Shown here one piece after another: positions 32,790 through 42,624 of a stretch of 64,000 nucleotides of DNA (the first letter of the stretch is position 1; each line of letters starts with the position of its first letter). The notes below the pieces were generated by a model. The model was not told where the DNA came from, searched no databases, and saw only the letters and a list, made by a program, of their open reading frames with translations. Origin of the DNA: Bacillota bacterium (lineage in GTDB: Bacteria > Bacillota > Clostridia > Lachnospirales > Lachnospiraceae); NCBI GenBank assembly GCA_023439125.1, contig JAEXOU010000005.1, positions 372,001-436,000 on the forward strand. Direction: 5' to 3'. The position numbers and the translations under genes are program-made.

Positions 32790-34110
32790 GAGTAAAATCT
32801 CAGGATGGAAGGACGTGTTTTCCTTCACTCTTATTCAGACAGTGAAGAGTAAAGCTTTTATTGTATCCTTTTTCATCCTGTTCACATTATCGATCGTTGC
32901 TATGCCAGTCATAAATATGATATCTGGAAATGACAATGAGAATATAGAGTATTGTATCCAGAAAGTATATGTAAATGATCAAAGCCAGCTATCCGATACT
33001 ATATTTTTGCCAACACTCAATGATGAAAATTTTAGTCAAGTAGTATTTATACCACTCAATGAGGATTATGATGCTTTATTAGAGCGTATTGATAACGACG
33101 AGACTACATCTATAATTCTTGATATCACTTCTAGTGAGAATGGTTTTGATCTACACTTTACCAAAGCAAGTAATGGTACAGTAACAAAAAGTGAAACTCA
33201 GAAATTAGGAGATTTGGTAGTAGAAGCATTTAATTCGTATAAGATGAATGTCCTTAAGATATCGGAAGATCAACTTGAATTTATTAATTCTGAAGTTGAA
33301 ACAAGAGTATTCACAACCGATGTCAACGGTACTGAAATAGTAGAAGAAGATACGAAGATTTCAGATGCACAATACTGGATTATCTATATTATTTTATTTG
33401 TTGTTATGATGGTTACAACAATGTCTGGCTCCCAGATTGCAACCTCAATTGCAAGTGATAAATCAACTCGTGTGATAGAATATTTATTAATCTCAGTAAA
33501 ACCATTAGCGTTAATGGTAGGAAAAATTCTTGCAATGTTAGTAGCAGTGATTGGACAAATTATTCTGATATTAATTGGTGTCGTTGTGTCAAATTCATTG
33601 ACATCTTCAGGTGGGGAAAGCCTCATTCAAAAGTATCTACCTGTAGAAGTCGTATCAAATCTTAATATCGTTAATATTGTTCTATGTATCTTAGTCATAG
33701 CTCTTGGACTGATTTTTTTTGCAACGTTAGCCGGTTTAGCTGGTGCAACTGTTAGTAAAATTGAGGAACTAAGTGAAGGTATGACAATGTTTACAGTTGT
33801 TGTAATGGTAGGAGTATATATTGGCATCGCAGCTTCCAATATCCTAATGGGAGCAGGTATGAATGGCTTCGTAACGTTTGCTTTATTATTCCCATTATCC
33901 TCACCATTCCTTCTACCAGGTGCAATTTTAATTGGTAAAGTAAATATTGTATTGACCTTTGGTTCTATTATTTTACTTATTGTATTTGTATGTTTATTGA
34001 TGCGTTTTGTAGCACGCATCTATGAGACTTTAATTCTTCATAATGGAACAACAATCTCCTTCAAAAAATTATTTGGAATGGCAAAAGAACTAAAGAAGGA
34101 GGGAAAATAA
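32782..34110 (+). CDS. ABC-2 type permease subunit 1 (NatB-like)
   Basis: A 442-residue protein with an N-terminal transmembrane helix, an extracellular domain of about 150 residues (NENIEYCIQKVYVNDQSQL...) and five to six clustered helices in the second half. These start with YWIIYIILFVVMMVTTMSG and include the conserved SQIATSIASDKSTRVIEYLLISVKP cytoplasmic segment of NatB-like permeases. Two ATG codons are possible; the one at 32782 has GGTGGGGG at the right distance. It overlaps the ATPase gene. Confidence 0.9.
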   Translation: MNKSKISGWKDVFSFTLIQTVKSKAFIVSFFILFTLSIVAMPVINMISGNDNENIEYCIQKVYVNDQSQLSDTIFLPTLNDENFSQVVFIPLNEDYDALLERIDNDETTSIILDITSSENGFDLHFTKASNGTVTKSETQKLGDLVVEAFNSYKMNVLKISEDQLEFINSEVETRVFTTDVNGTEIVEEDTKISDAQYWIIYIILFVVMMVTTMSGSQIATSIASDKSTRVIEYLLISVKPLALMVGKILAMLVAVIGQIILILIGVVVSNSLTSSGGESLIQKYLPVEVVSNLNIVNIVLCILVIALGLIFFATLAGLAGATVSKIEELSEGMTMFTVVVMVGVYIGIAASNILMGAGMNGFVTFALLFPLSSPFLLPGAILIGKVNIVLTFGSIILLIVFVCLLMRFVARIYETLILHNGTTISFKKLFGMAKELKKEGK

Positions 34111-35436
34111 ATGAATAAATTTCATGGTTGGAAAACAGTATTTGGATTTACTTTTAAAAAGGCCTGTGGGAAAGGCTATAAATTTGTTACAACACTATTT
34201 GCGCTCCTAATTATAGGTGCAATCGTACTAGTTAATATATTGGTGGCAAAACCGGAGGATAAAGAAAAACCATCCGATATTACAATTGTTACAGTTTTAG
34301 ATCAAAGTGGTTTAACTCCAACAGATTATACTGCAAGTATGTCTATTATTGCCCCAGTTAAATTTGGTTCAACAACGTTTACGGTTAGTGATGCTAAGAC
34401 AAAAGAAGATGCAGTTAAGAAATTAGATGAGACAACTACGACTGGCGTAGTTATTAGCATTACAGCAAAAGAAACTGGATATTTAATGGAAGCAATTATT
34501 CCTTCAAAGTCTGTAATTACCGAAAGTGACTGTAATGAGTTGCTAGAGAGTATGAGTAATTGTTTTCAGGAGAATAAGTTAACACAAGCAGGTTTAACAG
34601 TTGAACAATTAACAACCGTAATGAAACCAGTGGTTTCGTCTTATCAAAGTGTAGGAGAAGATACACACCTTGTAACTGTATTAGTGAAAGTACTAGTTCC
34701 AATGTTCTTTGGTTTAATTATGTACTTCCTTTTGTTTATTCATGGGCAAACAGTTAGTAAGTCAGTATCGACGGAAAAGACATCGAAACTGATGGAAACT
34801 TTATTGACAAGTATTCATCCTTATGCATTGATTACAGGTAAAATTCTTGCAATAGCAAGCATTGCAATTATTCAATTTCTATCCTGGGTAGTTGCAGCTG
34901 TTGTTGGACTCTATGGTGGTAATTTTGTTGCACACTCAATCTATCCAGAGTATGAGAACTCGATTGTTACATTTATTAATTTCTTCCGTGATAACATTGG
35001 TGAATCAGCATTAACCTTACCATCGATTATTGTGGCAATTTTAATTTTCTGTATCGGATTTTTATTTTATTGTGTACTTGCTGGGATGGCAGGATGTATC
35101 GTATCAAAACCAGAGGATGTTGCAAGCGCACAAGGTATATTTATCTTTCCAGTCCTAATCAGCTGGTTAGTTTGTTACATTAGTTCTGCGGCAGAGAATA
35201 CAGCTGTATTAGAAGTAGCAAGATATATTCCATTTACAATTCCTTTTGGTGTTCCCGTTGATTTACTTACTGGTACAGTTAGTTTATTCCAAGGAATTGT
35301 ATCCTTAGTGATTTTGTTGGTATTTTCAGTAGCTTTTATTATGTTTTCAGCAAGAGTTTATAAAGGTCTTGTATTGTATAATGGTGAGAAGATTAGCTTT
35401 AAGAAGCTGATTAGGGTGGTAAAAACAAAACAGTAA
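34111..35436 (+). CDS. ABC-2 type permease subunit 2 (NatB-like)
   Basis: A 441-residue paralogue of the preceding permease with the same layout: one N-terminal helix, a large external domain and a C-terminal helix bundle containing SKSVSTEKTSKLMETLLTSIHPYALITGKI. It begins immediately after the stop of the first permease, behind GGAGGG. The two permeases probably form a heterodimer around one ATPase dimer. A terminator follows at once. Confidence 0.9.
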   Translation: MNKFHGWKTVFGFTFKKACGKGYKFVTTLFALLIIGAIVLVNILVAKPEDKEKPSDITIVTVLDQSGLTPTDYTASMSIIAPVKFGSTTFTVSDAKTKEDAVKKLDETTTTGVVISITAKETGYLMEAIIPSKSVITESDCNELLESMSNCFQENKLTQAGLTVEQLTTVMKPVVSSYQSVGEDTHLVTVLVKVLVPMFFGLIMYFLLFIHGQTVSKSVSTEKTSKLMETLLTSIHPYALITGKILAIASIAIIQFLSWVVAAVVGLYGGNFVAHSIYPEYENSIVTFINFFRDNIGESALTLPSIIVAILIFCIGFLFYCVLAGMAGCIVSKPEDVASAQGIFIFPVLISWLVCYISSAAENTAVLEVARYIPFTIPFGVPVDLLTGTVSLFQGIVSLVILLVFSVAFIMFSARVYKGLVLYNGEKISFKKLIRVVKTKQ

Positions 35437-35472
35437 TAGAACAGATTTCAAGTAATAAAATCTGGCAGATTG

Positions 35473-35503
35473 AAAAAGGAGTGGATATATCCACTCCTTT
35501 TTG
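35473..35503 (+). terminator. Terminator of the ABC transporter operon
   Basis: AAAAAGGAGTGGATAT pairs with ATATCCACTCCTTTTT as an almost uninterrupted palindrome with a minimal loop. A TATAAT box follows immediately at about 35505, possibly the promoter for the next gene. Confidence 0.88.
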
Positions 35504-35544
35504 ATATAATGTAGGACAGTGACGAGATTTAGAAAGAGGTTAAC

Positions 35545-37401
35545 ATGAGAAAATTAGCATTATCAGATGAAATACTTTTAACAATAGATAAGCCTGCCAG
35601 ATACATCGGTAACGAAGTTAATATGGTTGTAAAAGATAAAAATAAAGTGGATATTCGCTTTTGTATGTGTTTCCCAGATGTTTATGAAGTTGGTATGTCA
35701 CATCTAGGAATTCAAATATTATATGATATGTTTAATCAGAGAGAGGATACGTATTGTGAGCGTGTGTATTCACCTTGGATGGACTTAGATCCAATCATGC
35801 GTGAAAAAAACATTCCATTGTTTGCATTAGAGTCTCAAGATCCAATCAAAGACTTTGATTTTTTAGGTATTACACTTCAATATGAGATGTGTTATACAAA
35901 CATTTTACAAGTACTTGATTTATCAGGTATTCCAATCTATGCAAAAGACCGAACTGAAAATGATCCAATTGTAATCGGTGGTGGCCCTTGTAGTTATAAT
36001 CCAGAGCCAATTGCGGATTTTTTTGACTGTTTTTATATTGGCGAAGGTGAAACTGTTTATGATCAGGTACTAGATGCTTATAAAGCAAATAAAGCTGCTG
36101 GCGGGACAAGAAGAGATTATTTAGAAAAAATTGCTGAGATTGAAGGGATTTATGTACCAGCATTTTATGATGTGACTTATAAAGAAGATGGAACAATTGA
36201 AGCGATGGTACCAAACAATTCTCACGCAAGTGCAAAAGTTAAGAAACAGATGGTGAAGGATGTTAGCAATACATTTTATCCAAGAAAACCATTAGTTCCA
36301 TATATCAAAGCGATCCAGGACCGTGTTGTACTAGAGATTCAACGTGGTTGTATTCGTGGATGTCGTTTCTGTCAGGCTGGTATGCTTTACCGTCCAACAA
36401 GACAGCGCGATTTGGATTTCTTAAAAGATTTAGCTTCTGAGATGATTCGCTCGACTGGACATGAAGAAATCTCACTAAGTTCATTAAGTTCAAGCGATTA
36501 TGACCGTTTACAGGAATTAGTTTACTTTTTAATCGATGAGTTTAAGACAAATGGAGTAAATATCTCCTTACCAAGTTTGCGTATTGATGCATTTGCTCTT
36601 GATGTTATGAGTAAAGTCCAAGATATTAAGAAATCTAGTTTGACATTTGCTCCAGAAGCAGGTTCTCAGCGTCTTCGTGATGTAATCAATAAAGGATTAA
36701 CCGAAGAGGTAATCTTAAAGGGGGCAATGGATGCATTTGAATCAGGCTGGAATAAGGTGAAACTCTACTTTATGTTAGGTCTTCCAACGGAAAACGAGCA
36801 AGATATCGAAGGGATTGCTACCTTATCGAATGAAATTGCGAAGGAATATTATACAATTCCGAAAGATAAGCGTAATGGTAAATGTCAGATTACTGCAAGT
36901 ACTTCCTTTTTTGTTCCAAAGCCATTTACTCCATTCCAGTGGTCTCGTATGGTAACGAGTGAAGAGTTTAGAGAAAAACAGCGTTTCTTAAATGGTAAGA
37001 TGAAGGAACAGTTGAATTATAAGAGTATTCGTTATAATTGGCATGATGCAGATACCACTATCCTAGAAGGTATCTTTGCAAGAGGTGATCGTAAATTATC
37101 AAAATCCATCTATGATGCGTATAAAAAAGGTTGTGTTTATGATGCATGGTCTGAATACTTTAAGAATGACATTTGGTTACAGGTATTTGAAGAAAATGGG
37201 GTAGATATCGCATTCTACACAAGTAGAGAACGTAATGAAGATGAAATCTTCCCTTGGGATTTTATTGATATCGGTGTGACAAAGAATTTCTTACTCAGAG
37301 AGTATAAGAAAGCGAAGGATGAAAAAGAAACTATGAACTGCAAACAGGGATGTTCTGGCTGTGGTGCAGCAACCTTTCAGACAGGAGTTTGTATTCGATA
37401 A
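35545..37401 (+). CDS. TIGR03960-family radical SAM protein (B12-binding-like N terminus)
   Basis: This 618-residue protein begins with a cobalamin-binding-like region (FPDVYEVGMSHLGIQILYDMFN...FFDCFYIGEGE). The radical SAM motif C269-x3-C273-x2-C276 (RGCIRGCRFCQAG) and SFAPEAGSQRL-type segments follow. The C terminus is Cys-rich (CKQGCSGCGAA...GVC). The family is nearly always followed by the TIGR03936 gene and by RNase G, as here, and the two are fused in some bacteria. The reaction is not established; an RNA-modification role is a reasonable inference from context. Confidence 0.92.
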   Translation: MRKLALSDEILLTIDKPARYIGNEVNMVVKDKNKVDIRFCMCFPDVYEVGMSHLGIQILYDMFNQREDTYCERVYSPWMDLDPIMREKNIPLFALESQDPIKDFDFLGITLQYEMCYTNILQVLDLSGIPIYAKDRTENDPIVIGGGPCSYNPEPIADFFDCFYIGEGETVYDQVLDAYKANKAAGGTRRDYLEKIAEIEGIYVPAFYDVTYKEDGTIEAMVPNNSHASAKVKKQMVKDVSNTFYPRKPLVPYIKAIQDRVVLEIQRGCIRGCRFCQAGMLYRPTRQRDLDFLKDLASEMIRSTGHEEISLSSLSSSDYDRLQELVYFLIDEFKTNGVNISLPSLRIDAFALDVMSKVQDIKKSSLTFAPEAGSQRLRDVINKGLTEEVILKGAMDAFESGWNKVKLYFMLGLPTENEQDIEGIATLSNEIAKEYYTIPKDKRNGKCQITASTSFFVPKPFTPFQWSRMVTSEEFREKQRFLNGKMKEQLNYKSIRYNWHDADTTILEGIFARGDRKLSKSIYDAYKKGCVYDAWSEYFKNDIWLQVFEENGVDIAFYTSRERNEDEIFPWDFIDIGVTKNFLLREYKKAKDEKETMNCKQGCSGCGAATFQTGVCIR

Positions 37402-37441
37402 GAGGTATGGGATCATTTTGCACAAGCAATCTTATGAGAGT

Positions 37442-37566
37442 ATGGGATGATAAACATAATTCATCCGCAACACGCTCTCGCGCAAAGGAAGTCGTAACGG
37501 TACGTAAGAGACTAAAATACAAGCTCTAAGTACTCATAACAGTATGCTCTTGAATTATAATCCCAT
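37442..37566 (+). repeat. MITE-like element, copy C
   Basis: It starts ATGGGATGATAAACATAATT, carries the CGCAACACGCT core, the TCGTAACGGTACGTAAG palindrome arm and ends with GAATTATAATCCCAT. It retains both termini, but the right one has lost about six bases compared with the copy at 47244. Confidence 0.8.
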
Positions 37567-37589
37567 TTTCAGCATATCGATGAATGTGC

Positions 37590-37641
37590 AAAATGATGAG
37601 AAACATAATTCATCACAAAATACTCTTGTTCGAAATGAAGT
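37590..37641 (+). repeat. MITE-like element, left-end fragment
   Basis: TGATGAGAAACATAATTCAT and then CACAAAATACTCTTGTTCGAAATGAAG repeat the left half of copy C in degraded form, 24 bases after it. The two together fill the gap between the radical SAM gene and its partner. Confidence 0.55.
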
Positions 37642-37691
37642 TTAAAGTGGAACAAAAGGAAAATGTAACTTGAGGTAAGGAAGGTAAATAG

Positions 37692-38504
37692 ATGAAAGTT
37701 AGAATTAAGTTTGCAAAATATAGTGTAGTAAAGTTTATCGGTCATTTGGATGTGATGAGATATTTCCAAAAAGCAATTCGTCGTGCACAAATTGACGTTG
37801 CATATAGTACTGGATTTAACCCTCATCAGATTATGTCCTTTGCTGCTCCTTTAGGTGTTGGTTTGACAAGTGACGCAGAATATGTGGACATTGAACTCAA
37901 TTCCATGACAACAAAGGAAGAGACGATGGCTGCATTAAATGCTCAAATGAACGAAGGCTTTTACGTTAATGGGTTAGAAATCTTAAAAGAGCGTGAAGCC
38001 AACGTGAAGAAAGAAACTGCGATGTCTCAGATGGCTGCGGCAGATTATCTGGTTTCTTTAAAAGATGGATATGAACTTTTAGATCGTGAGGTATTCCAAA
38101 AGAAGTTCATAGAATTTTTCGAACAAGAAAAAATCGTTGTATTAAAGAAAACGAAAAAAAGTGAACGGGAAATCGACATTAAAAAATTCATTTATGATGT
38201 ATGGTTTGAGGACCGAGGATATGGTATTGAACATGCAGATTCCTATGACAATGGGATTAAAGTATATATGCAGTTAGCAACAGGATCTGTTATTAATATC
38301 AAACCTGAATTAGTAATGGAAGCATTTTGTCAGTTTATCGGAAAAGAGTATGAGGAATTTGCATTCCAGTATCACCGCATGGAGTGCTATGGAAATATTG
38401 CAGATAATAAGATGTCCCAGGAAGAAATGATTGCTGCTGTAGAAAGTGGCAAAGAGATTAAGAGAGAATTAGTTCCTTTGCTTAAGATGGGGGTAGCAGA
38501 ATAG
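37692..38504 (+). CDS. TIGR03936 (DUF2344) protein, partner of the radical SAM gene
   Basis: The 270-residue protein starts MKVRIKFAKYSVVKFIGHLDVMRYFQKAIRRAQIDVAYS, the unmistakable opening of DUF2344. The FNPHQIMSFAAPLGVGLTSDAEYVDIEL block follows. It is the usual partner, or fused C-terminal part, of the TIGR03960 radical SAM protein and probably binds its RNA substrate. Here the pair is separated by 290 bases containing repeat elements, which suggests these inserted between two once-adjacent genes. Confidence 0.93.
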   Translation: MKVRIKFAKYSVVKFIGHLDVMRYFQKAIRRAQIDVAYSTGFNPHQIMSFAAPLGVGLTSDAEYVDIELNSMTTKEETMAALNAQMNEGFYVNGLEILKEREANVKKETAMSQMAAADYLVSLKDGYELLDREVFQKKFIEFFEQEKIVVLKKTKKSEREIDIKKFIYDVWFEDRGYGIEHADSYDNGIKVYMQLATGSVINIKPELVMEAFCQFIGKEYEEFAFQYHRMECYGNIADNKMSQEEMIAAVESGKEIKRELVPLLKMGVAE

Positions 38505-38515
38505 GAGATAAATTT

Positions 38516-39724
38516 GTGAGTAAAAAACTGATCATCACAAAATTGAATCACAATATTGTATCTGCTCTTTATGAAGAAGGCCAGATGCTCCAAGTAAATG
38601 TCGATCCAATCGAGGAAGTATCACTCTTAGGAAATATCTATGTCGGAAAAGTAAAAAACATTGTAAAGAACATCAATGCTGCATTTGTAGAAATAGCAGA
38701 TAAAAAGATGTGTTATCTTTCTCTGGGTGAAGTATTAGAGCCAGTTTATATTACGACACCCAATAAAAATGTTTGCATTGGAGATGAGTTTTTAGTTCAA
38801 ATTTCCAAAGAGGATGTCAAAACGAAGAATCCAGTTTGTACGACAAGCATATCATTAACAGGAAAATATACTGTTTTAGTTCATAAGAGAGGCAAACTTG
38901 GCATCTCAACAAAAATTGAATCTGAAGAAGAAAGAAAACGCTTAAAGCGAATTATCACACCATATCTAAGTGAGAATTACGGCATTGTAGTTCGTACGAA
39001 TGCAGTTGGTGCAGACGAAGTGTTGATTGTAGAAGAATTAAAGGGATTAATTAACGAATATAAACGTGTTTTATCGCAAGGCATCTATCGCAATCGTTTT
39101 TCTCTTGTTTACCGCACCCCTCGCGCTTATTTATGTGCAATGAGAGATAACTTTTCAAAAGATATCGAAGCAATTATAACTGATGATGTTGAATTATTTG
39201 ATCAGATGAAGGAATATCTTGAACTTAATCAGAAAGAAGATTTAGAGAAACTTTCGTTGTATGAGGACAAGATGCTACCGTTAGATAAGTTGTATAGCAT
39301 TGAAAGTAAATTATCCAGTGCTTTACGAGAAAAGGTTTGGTTAGATTGTGGCGGTACACTGATTATTCAGCCTACAGAAGCTTTGACAGTAATTGATGTC
39401 AATACTGGGAAAGCAGTCAGCAAGAAAAAGAAGGTTCAGGAGACGTTCTTAAAAGTAAACTTAGAAGCAGCAAAAGAAATCGCAAAGCAAATACGTTTAC
39501 GTAATCTTAGCGGAATCATCATTGTTGATTTTATTGATATGGAGTCAGAAGAAGCAAAGAAAGAATTGTGGACAACTTTAGAGGGATATTTAAAGAAAGA
39601 TCCAATCAAAACAACACTTGTCGACATGACAGCTTTAAATCTTGTAGAAATTACGCGAAAAAAGGTTCGAAAACCTTTATTAGAGCAGATGAAAAAACTA
39701 GAGGGTGAAACAGAAAATGATTAA
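38516..39724 (+). CDS. rng: Ribonuclease E/G family protein, short form
   Basis: The protein of 402 residues has an S1-like RNA-binding domain at residues 36-120 and an RNase H-like/DNase I-like catalytic core. The Mg-binding aspartates are Asp294 (VIDVNTGK) and Asp338 (IIIVDFIDME), matching D303 and D346 of E. coli RNase E. It ends at VEITRKKVRKPLLEQMKK and a short tail, just before where the zinc-link C-x2-C would follow. The domain that organises the tetramer is therefore missing. It starts with GTG behind AGGAG and overlaps the next gene. Confidence 0.92.
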   Translation: MSKKLIITKLNHNIVSALYEEGQMLQVNVDPIEEVSLLGNIYVGKVKNIVKNINAAFVEIADKKMCYLSLGEVLEPVYITTPNKNVCIGDEFLVQISKEDVKTKNPVCTTSISLTGKYTVLVHKRGKLGISTKIESEEERKRLKRIITPYLSENYGIVVRTNAVGADEVLIVEELKGLINEYKRVLSQGIYRNRFSLVYRTPRAYLCAMRDNFSKDIEAIITDDVELFDQMKEYLELNQKEDLEKLSLYEDKMLPLDKLYSIESKLSSALREKVWLDCGGTLIIQPTEALTVIDVNTGKAVSKKKKVQETFLKVNLEAAKEIAKQIRLRNLSGIIIVDFIDMESEEAKKELWTTLEGYLKKDPIKTTLVDMTALNLVEITRKKVRKPLLEQMKKLEGETEND

Positions 39725-40187
39725 AACAAATGCGATGCGTCTGTTAGATCAGGCAGGTATTTCCTATCAAGCAATGGAATATGAAGTAGATGAGAATAAT
39801 CTTGCAGGCGTTCATGTGGCAGAGCAAATAGGATTACCAGTTGAGCAGGTGTTTAAAACTTTAGTTGCAAAGGGAGAAAAGAAAGGCTTTATGGTCTTTT
39901 GTCTCCCGGTTGCAGAAGAACTCAATCTAAAAAAAGTAGCCTCGATTGTTGGAGATAAGAAGATTGAGATGGTACATGTCAAAGATCTTCTTGGACTGAC
40001 TGGTTATATTCGCGGAGGTTGTTCTCCTATTGGTATGAAAAAGAAGTTTCCAACTTATGTGGATGAGACTGCTATTTTGTTTGATGAGATAACCGTAAGT
40101 GCTGGAATCAGGGGATGTCAGTTGTTGGTGGAACGTAAGAAGCTAATAGAGTATTTAGAAGCTACTTTATGTGATTTGACAGTATAA
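39717..40187 (+). CDS. ybaK: Aminoacyl-tRNA deacylase, YbaK/EbsC type
   Basis: At 156 residues, this is a single YbaK domain: QVFKTLVAKGEKKGFMVFCLPVAEELNLKKVASIVGDKK and the LTGYIRGGCSPIGMKKKFPTYVDE loop with the conserved Gly-Ser-Pro. YbaK removes cysteine mischarged on tRNA-Pro. I use the ATG at 39717 with GAGGGTG nine bases upstream; it overlaps the RNase gene by eight bases, so the two are translationally linked. A terminator follows. Confidence 0.92.
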   Translation: MIKTNAMRLLDQAGISYQAMEYEVDENNLAGVHVAEQIGLPVEQVFKTLVAKGEKKGFMVFCLPVAEELNLKKVASIVGDKKIEMVHVKDLLGLTGYIRGGCSPIGMKKKFPTYVDETAILFDEITVSAGIRGCQLLVERKKLIEYLEATLCDLTV

Positions 40188-40269
40188 GATAGCTGAGTAC
40201 ATTAAATTAAGATCATACTGCTGACTTGATATCTTAAAAGCATTAAAAACTGGATTAAGTATTCTATAT

Positions 40270-40313
40270 AAAGTGTTTACTGAAGGGGACAATCTTTGGT
40301 AAGCACTTTTTTT
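40270..40313 (+). terminator. Terminator of the RNase G/YbaK operon
   Basis: AAGTGTTTAC (40271-40280) pairs with GTAAGCACTT (40299-40308) including one G-U pair, followed by a run of T. Confidence 0.8.
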
Positions 40314-40410
40314 AAGAACTGGCATGGATAAAATTATATAAACTGGACATTTTCACATAACCAGATTTATCATATGATAATAAAAATTAAGAAGGGGAGG
40401 ATAAATCTGG

Positions 40411-40929
40411 ATGAACCAATATAAAAAAAATAAGACGCTTAAACTTTGTATTACAGCGTTATTTATTGCGTTAACCTGTATATTTACAATGGTAATACAG
40501 ATTCCAATTCCATTAGGGTATGCCCATCTTGGCAATAGTGTTATCTTGTTTGCAGTATTCTATTATAGCACGAAAGGCGGTATAATAGCGGGAAGCATGG
40601 GATCTGCGCTTGCTGATATGTTGACAGGCTTTAATCAATGGATAATTCCAACGCTCATCATCAAAGCAGCTTTAGCATTAACTGCAGCCTTAATCGGAAA
40701 GAAAAAAGAAAAGTGGAAATTATATTCTGTTCGTACTATAATTGCTTTAATATTGAGTATGGCAGTAATGGTAATTGGATATTCAATAAGCGGAGCGATA
40801 ATGTATGGAAGCATTGGAGCAGGACTCGCATCTGCTCCGGGATTGATGGCAGAAGGTATCGTAAATATCATCGCCTTTTATCTGTTCGCAACCGCATTTT
40901 CTAAGGTAAAATGGAAGGGAGATTATTAA
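40411..40929 (+). CDS. ECF transporter S-component, probably for vitamin B6
   Basis: A 172-residue membrane protein with five to six helices. It shows S-component features: LKLCITALFIALTCIFTMV (the AxxxA-type helix 1 contacting the T subunit) and GYAHLGNSVILFAVFYYSTKGGIIAGSMGSALADML, matching substrate-specific subunits of energy-coupling-factor transporters. The next gene, three bases away, is a pyridoxal kinase, which points to pyridoxine or pyridoxal as substrate (PdxU-like). The A and T subunits are not in the window, as expected for group II systems. Confidence 0.85.
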   Translation: MNQYKKNKTLKLCITALFIALTCIFTMVIQIPIPLGYAHLGNSVILFAVFYYSTKGGIIAGSMGSALADMLTGFNQWIIPTLIIKAALALTAALIGKKKEKWKLYSVRTIIALILSMAVMVIGYSISGAIMYGSIGAGLASAPGLMAEGIVNIIAFYLFATAFSKVKWKGDY

Positions 40930-40932
40930 TTT

Positions 40933-41769
40933 ATGTCTCATAACAATCAAAAGAAAATTGCTGTGATTAATGATGTCACTGGATTTGGTCACTGTTCTAT
41001 CGCAGTGTCAATGCCAATTATATCCTATATGAAGGTACAGTGTTGTATTGTTCCAACTTCAATTTTCTCGAATCATACTGGATATGATCAGTATTTTTTT
41101 GATGATTATACAAATCGTATGGCAGATTACATCGCTCAGTGGAAACGCTTAGGACTTAAATTTGAAGCAATTACTTCTGGCTTTTTGGGTTCGAAAGAAC
41201 AAATTGCAATTGTAAAAAACTTTATACAAGAATTTAAGACAAATCGTACAAAAGTAGTGATTGATCCGGTTATGGGCGACCATGGAAAATTATATCCGAT
41301 TTATACAGATCAAATGTGCGAGGAGATGAAACAGCTTGTTGAGTTTGCTGATATCATTACACCAAATCTAACAGAATGTTGTATTTTAACGGATACTCCT
41401 TATAGAGAAGGTAAATGGAGGATGAAAGAGCTACTTGCAATGGTAGAAAAGTTAAGTAATCAAGGACCTGATAAAGTTGTCGTAACCGGCATCTTGCAGG
41501 GTGATTTCATTGCAAACTTAGTATATGAAAAAGGCAAGGAGTGTCATGTTCTTCGTACGCATCGTGTTGGAACGGAACGTTCTGGTACGGGAGATGTATT
41601 CTCGGCAATTATTGCAGCTGATGCAGTCAACGGTGTTGAATTCAATAAGAGTGTAAAAAAAGCTTCTAATTTTGTTAAAAAGTGTATCTTACGTTCCATT
41701 GAATTAGATATTCCAAAGACAGATGGAGTGTGTTTTGAAGAGGTGTTACATACTCTAAAAATTGATTAG
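40933..41769 (+). CDS. Pyridoxal/pyridoxine kinase
   Basis: This is a ribokinase-fold enzyme of 278 residues. It has the INDVTGFGHCSIAVSMPIISYM opening of pyridoxal kinases, the VVIDPVMGDHGKLY segment, TPNLTECCILTD and the anion-hole motif ERSGTGDVFSA with the catalytic Asp. It phosphorylates B6 vitamers. Being coupled with the S-component, it traps the imported vitamin inside the cell. PdxK and PdxY types cannot be separated with confidence here. Confidence 0.92.
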   Translation: MSHNNQKKIAVINDVTGFGHCSIAVSMPIISYMKVQCCIVPTSIFSNHTGYDQYFFDDYTNRMADYIAQWKRLGLKFEAITSGFLGSKEQIAIVKNFIQEFKTNRTKVVIDPVMGDHGKLYPIYTDQMCEEMKQLVEFADIITPNLTECCILTDTPYREGKWRMKELLAMVEKLSNQGPDKVVVTGILQGDFIANLVYEKGKECHVLRTHRVGTERSGTGDVFSAIIAADAVNGVEFNKSVKKASNFVKKCILRSIELDIPKTDGVCFEEVLHTLKID

Positions 41770-41810
41770 CTTACCATGAGGATTATAACAGTGATAAAGG
41801 AGAATGGTAT

Positions 41811-42440
41811 ATGACAAGGCAAGTGACAAAGCTAATGACAATCTTATATCAAGTTCATAATAACTTATATGTTAATTTAACGAATCAATGTCCATGTGCT
41901 TGTACTTTCTGTTTACGTAAATCATTAGATGAGATCGAGGAATCTGGAAGTCTTTGGTTAGAGCATGAACCAACAATGGAAGAAGTAAAGGAAGAATTTA
42001 AGAAGTTCAATCTTACTTTGTATGATGAAGTCGTATTCTGTGGATTTGGAGAACCAACGGAACGTCTCCATGATCTTCTTGAATTAGCACGTTTCGTTAA
42101 AGATACGTATCAGAAACCAATTCGTGTCAACACGAATGGATTATCTGATTTAATCAATGAAGAAGATACAGCTCCAAAATTTAAGGGGATTGTAGATACC
42201 ATCTCGATCAGCCTCAATACCCCAAATGCCAAACGGTATTATGAATTAACTCGTAGTAAATTTGGAATTAAAAGTTTTGATGCAATGTTGAAATTTGCAG
42301 AGAGTGTAAAAAAATATGTATCAAAAGTTGTATTAACGACAGTAGATACTACATTATCCAAAGAGGAAGAAGAGCAATGCCGAGCAATCTGTGATCGGAT
42401 TGGTGTTACGTACCGAATTCGTCCTTGGGAGGATTCGTAA
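41811..42440 (+). CDS. TatD-associated radical SAM protein (TIGR04038-like)
   Basis: A short radical SAM enzyme of 209 residues with the motif Cys27-x3-Cys31-x2-Cys34 (QCPCACTFC), VVFCGFGEPT (SAM-contacting strand) and VNTNGLSD. Length and the opening YQVHNNLYVNLTNQCP match the family named for its frequent association with TatD. No tatD gene is nearby. The reaction is unknown. AAGGAG lies eight bases before the ATG. Confidence 0.85.
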   Translation: MTRQVTKLMTILYQVHNNLYVNLTNQCPCACTFCLRKSLDEIEESGSLWLEHEPTMEEVKEEFKKFNLTLYDEVVFCGFGEPTERLHDLLELARFVKDTYQKPIRVNTNGLSDLINEEDTAPKFKGIVDTISISLNTPNAKRYYELTRSKFGIKSFDAMLKFAESVKKYVSKVVLTTVDTTLSKEEEEQCRAICDRIGVTYRIRPWEDS

Positions 42441-42589
42441 AATTTGTAGATAGTGCATAAATAAAAATTCTGTACTTAAACAATTAGCCTATGATTACCA
42501 TGGAATATAAATAATAGCAACGTAAATACTAATATGGAATTATAAATCAGATAAAAAATCGAATTATAGAAAAAATGTGGAATATCACA

Positions 42590-42618
42590 TTGACATTTAC
42601 GAGTGATTGTGATATACT
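42590..42618 (+). promoter_or_regulatory. Promoter of the rplU operon
   Basis: A perfect TTGACA (42590-42595), 17-base spacer and TATACT (42613-42618), as expected for a highly expressed ribosomal operon. Confidence 0.9.
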
Positions 42619-42624
42619 TCACGA

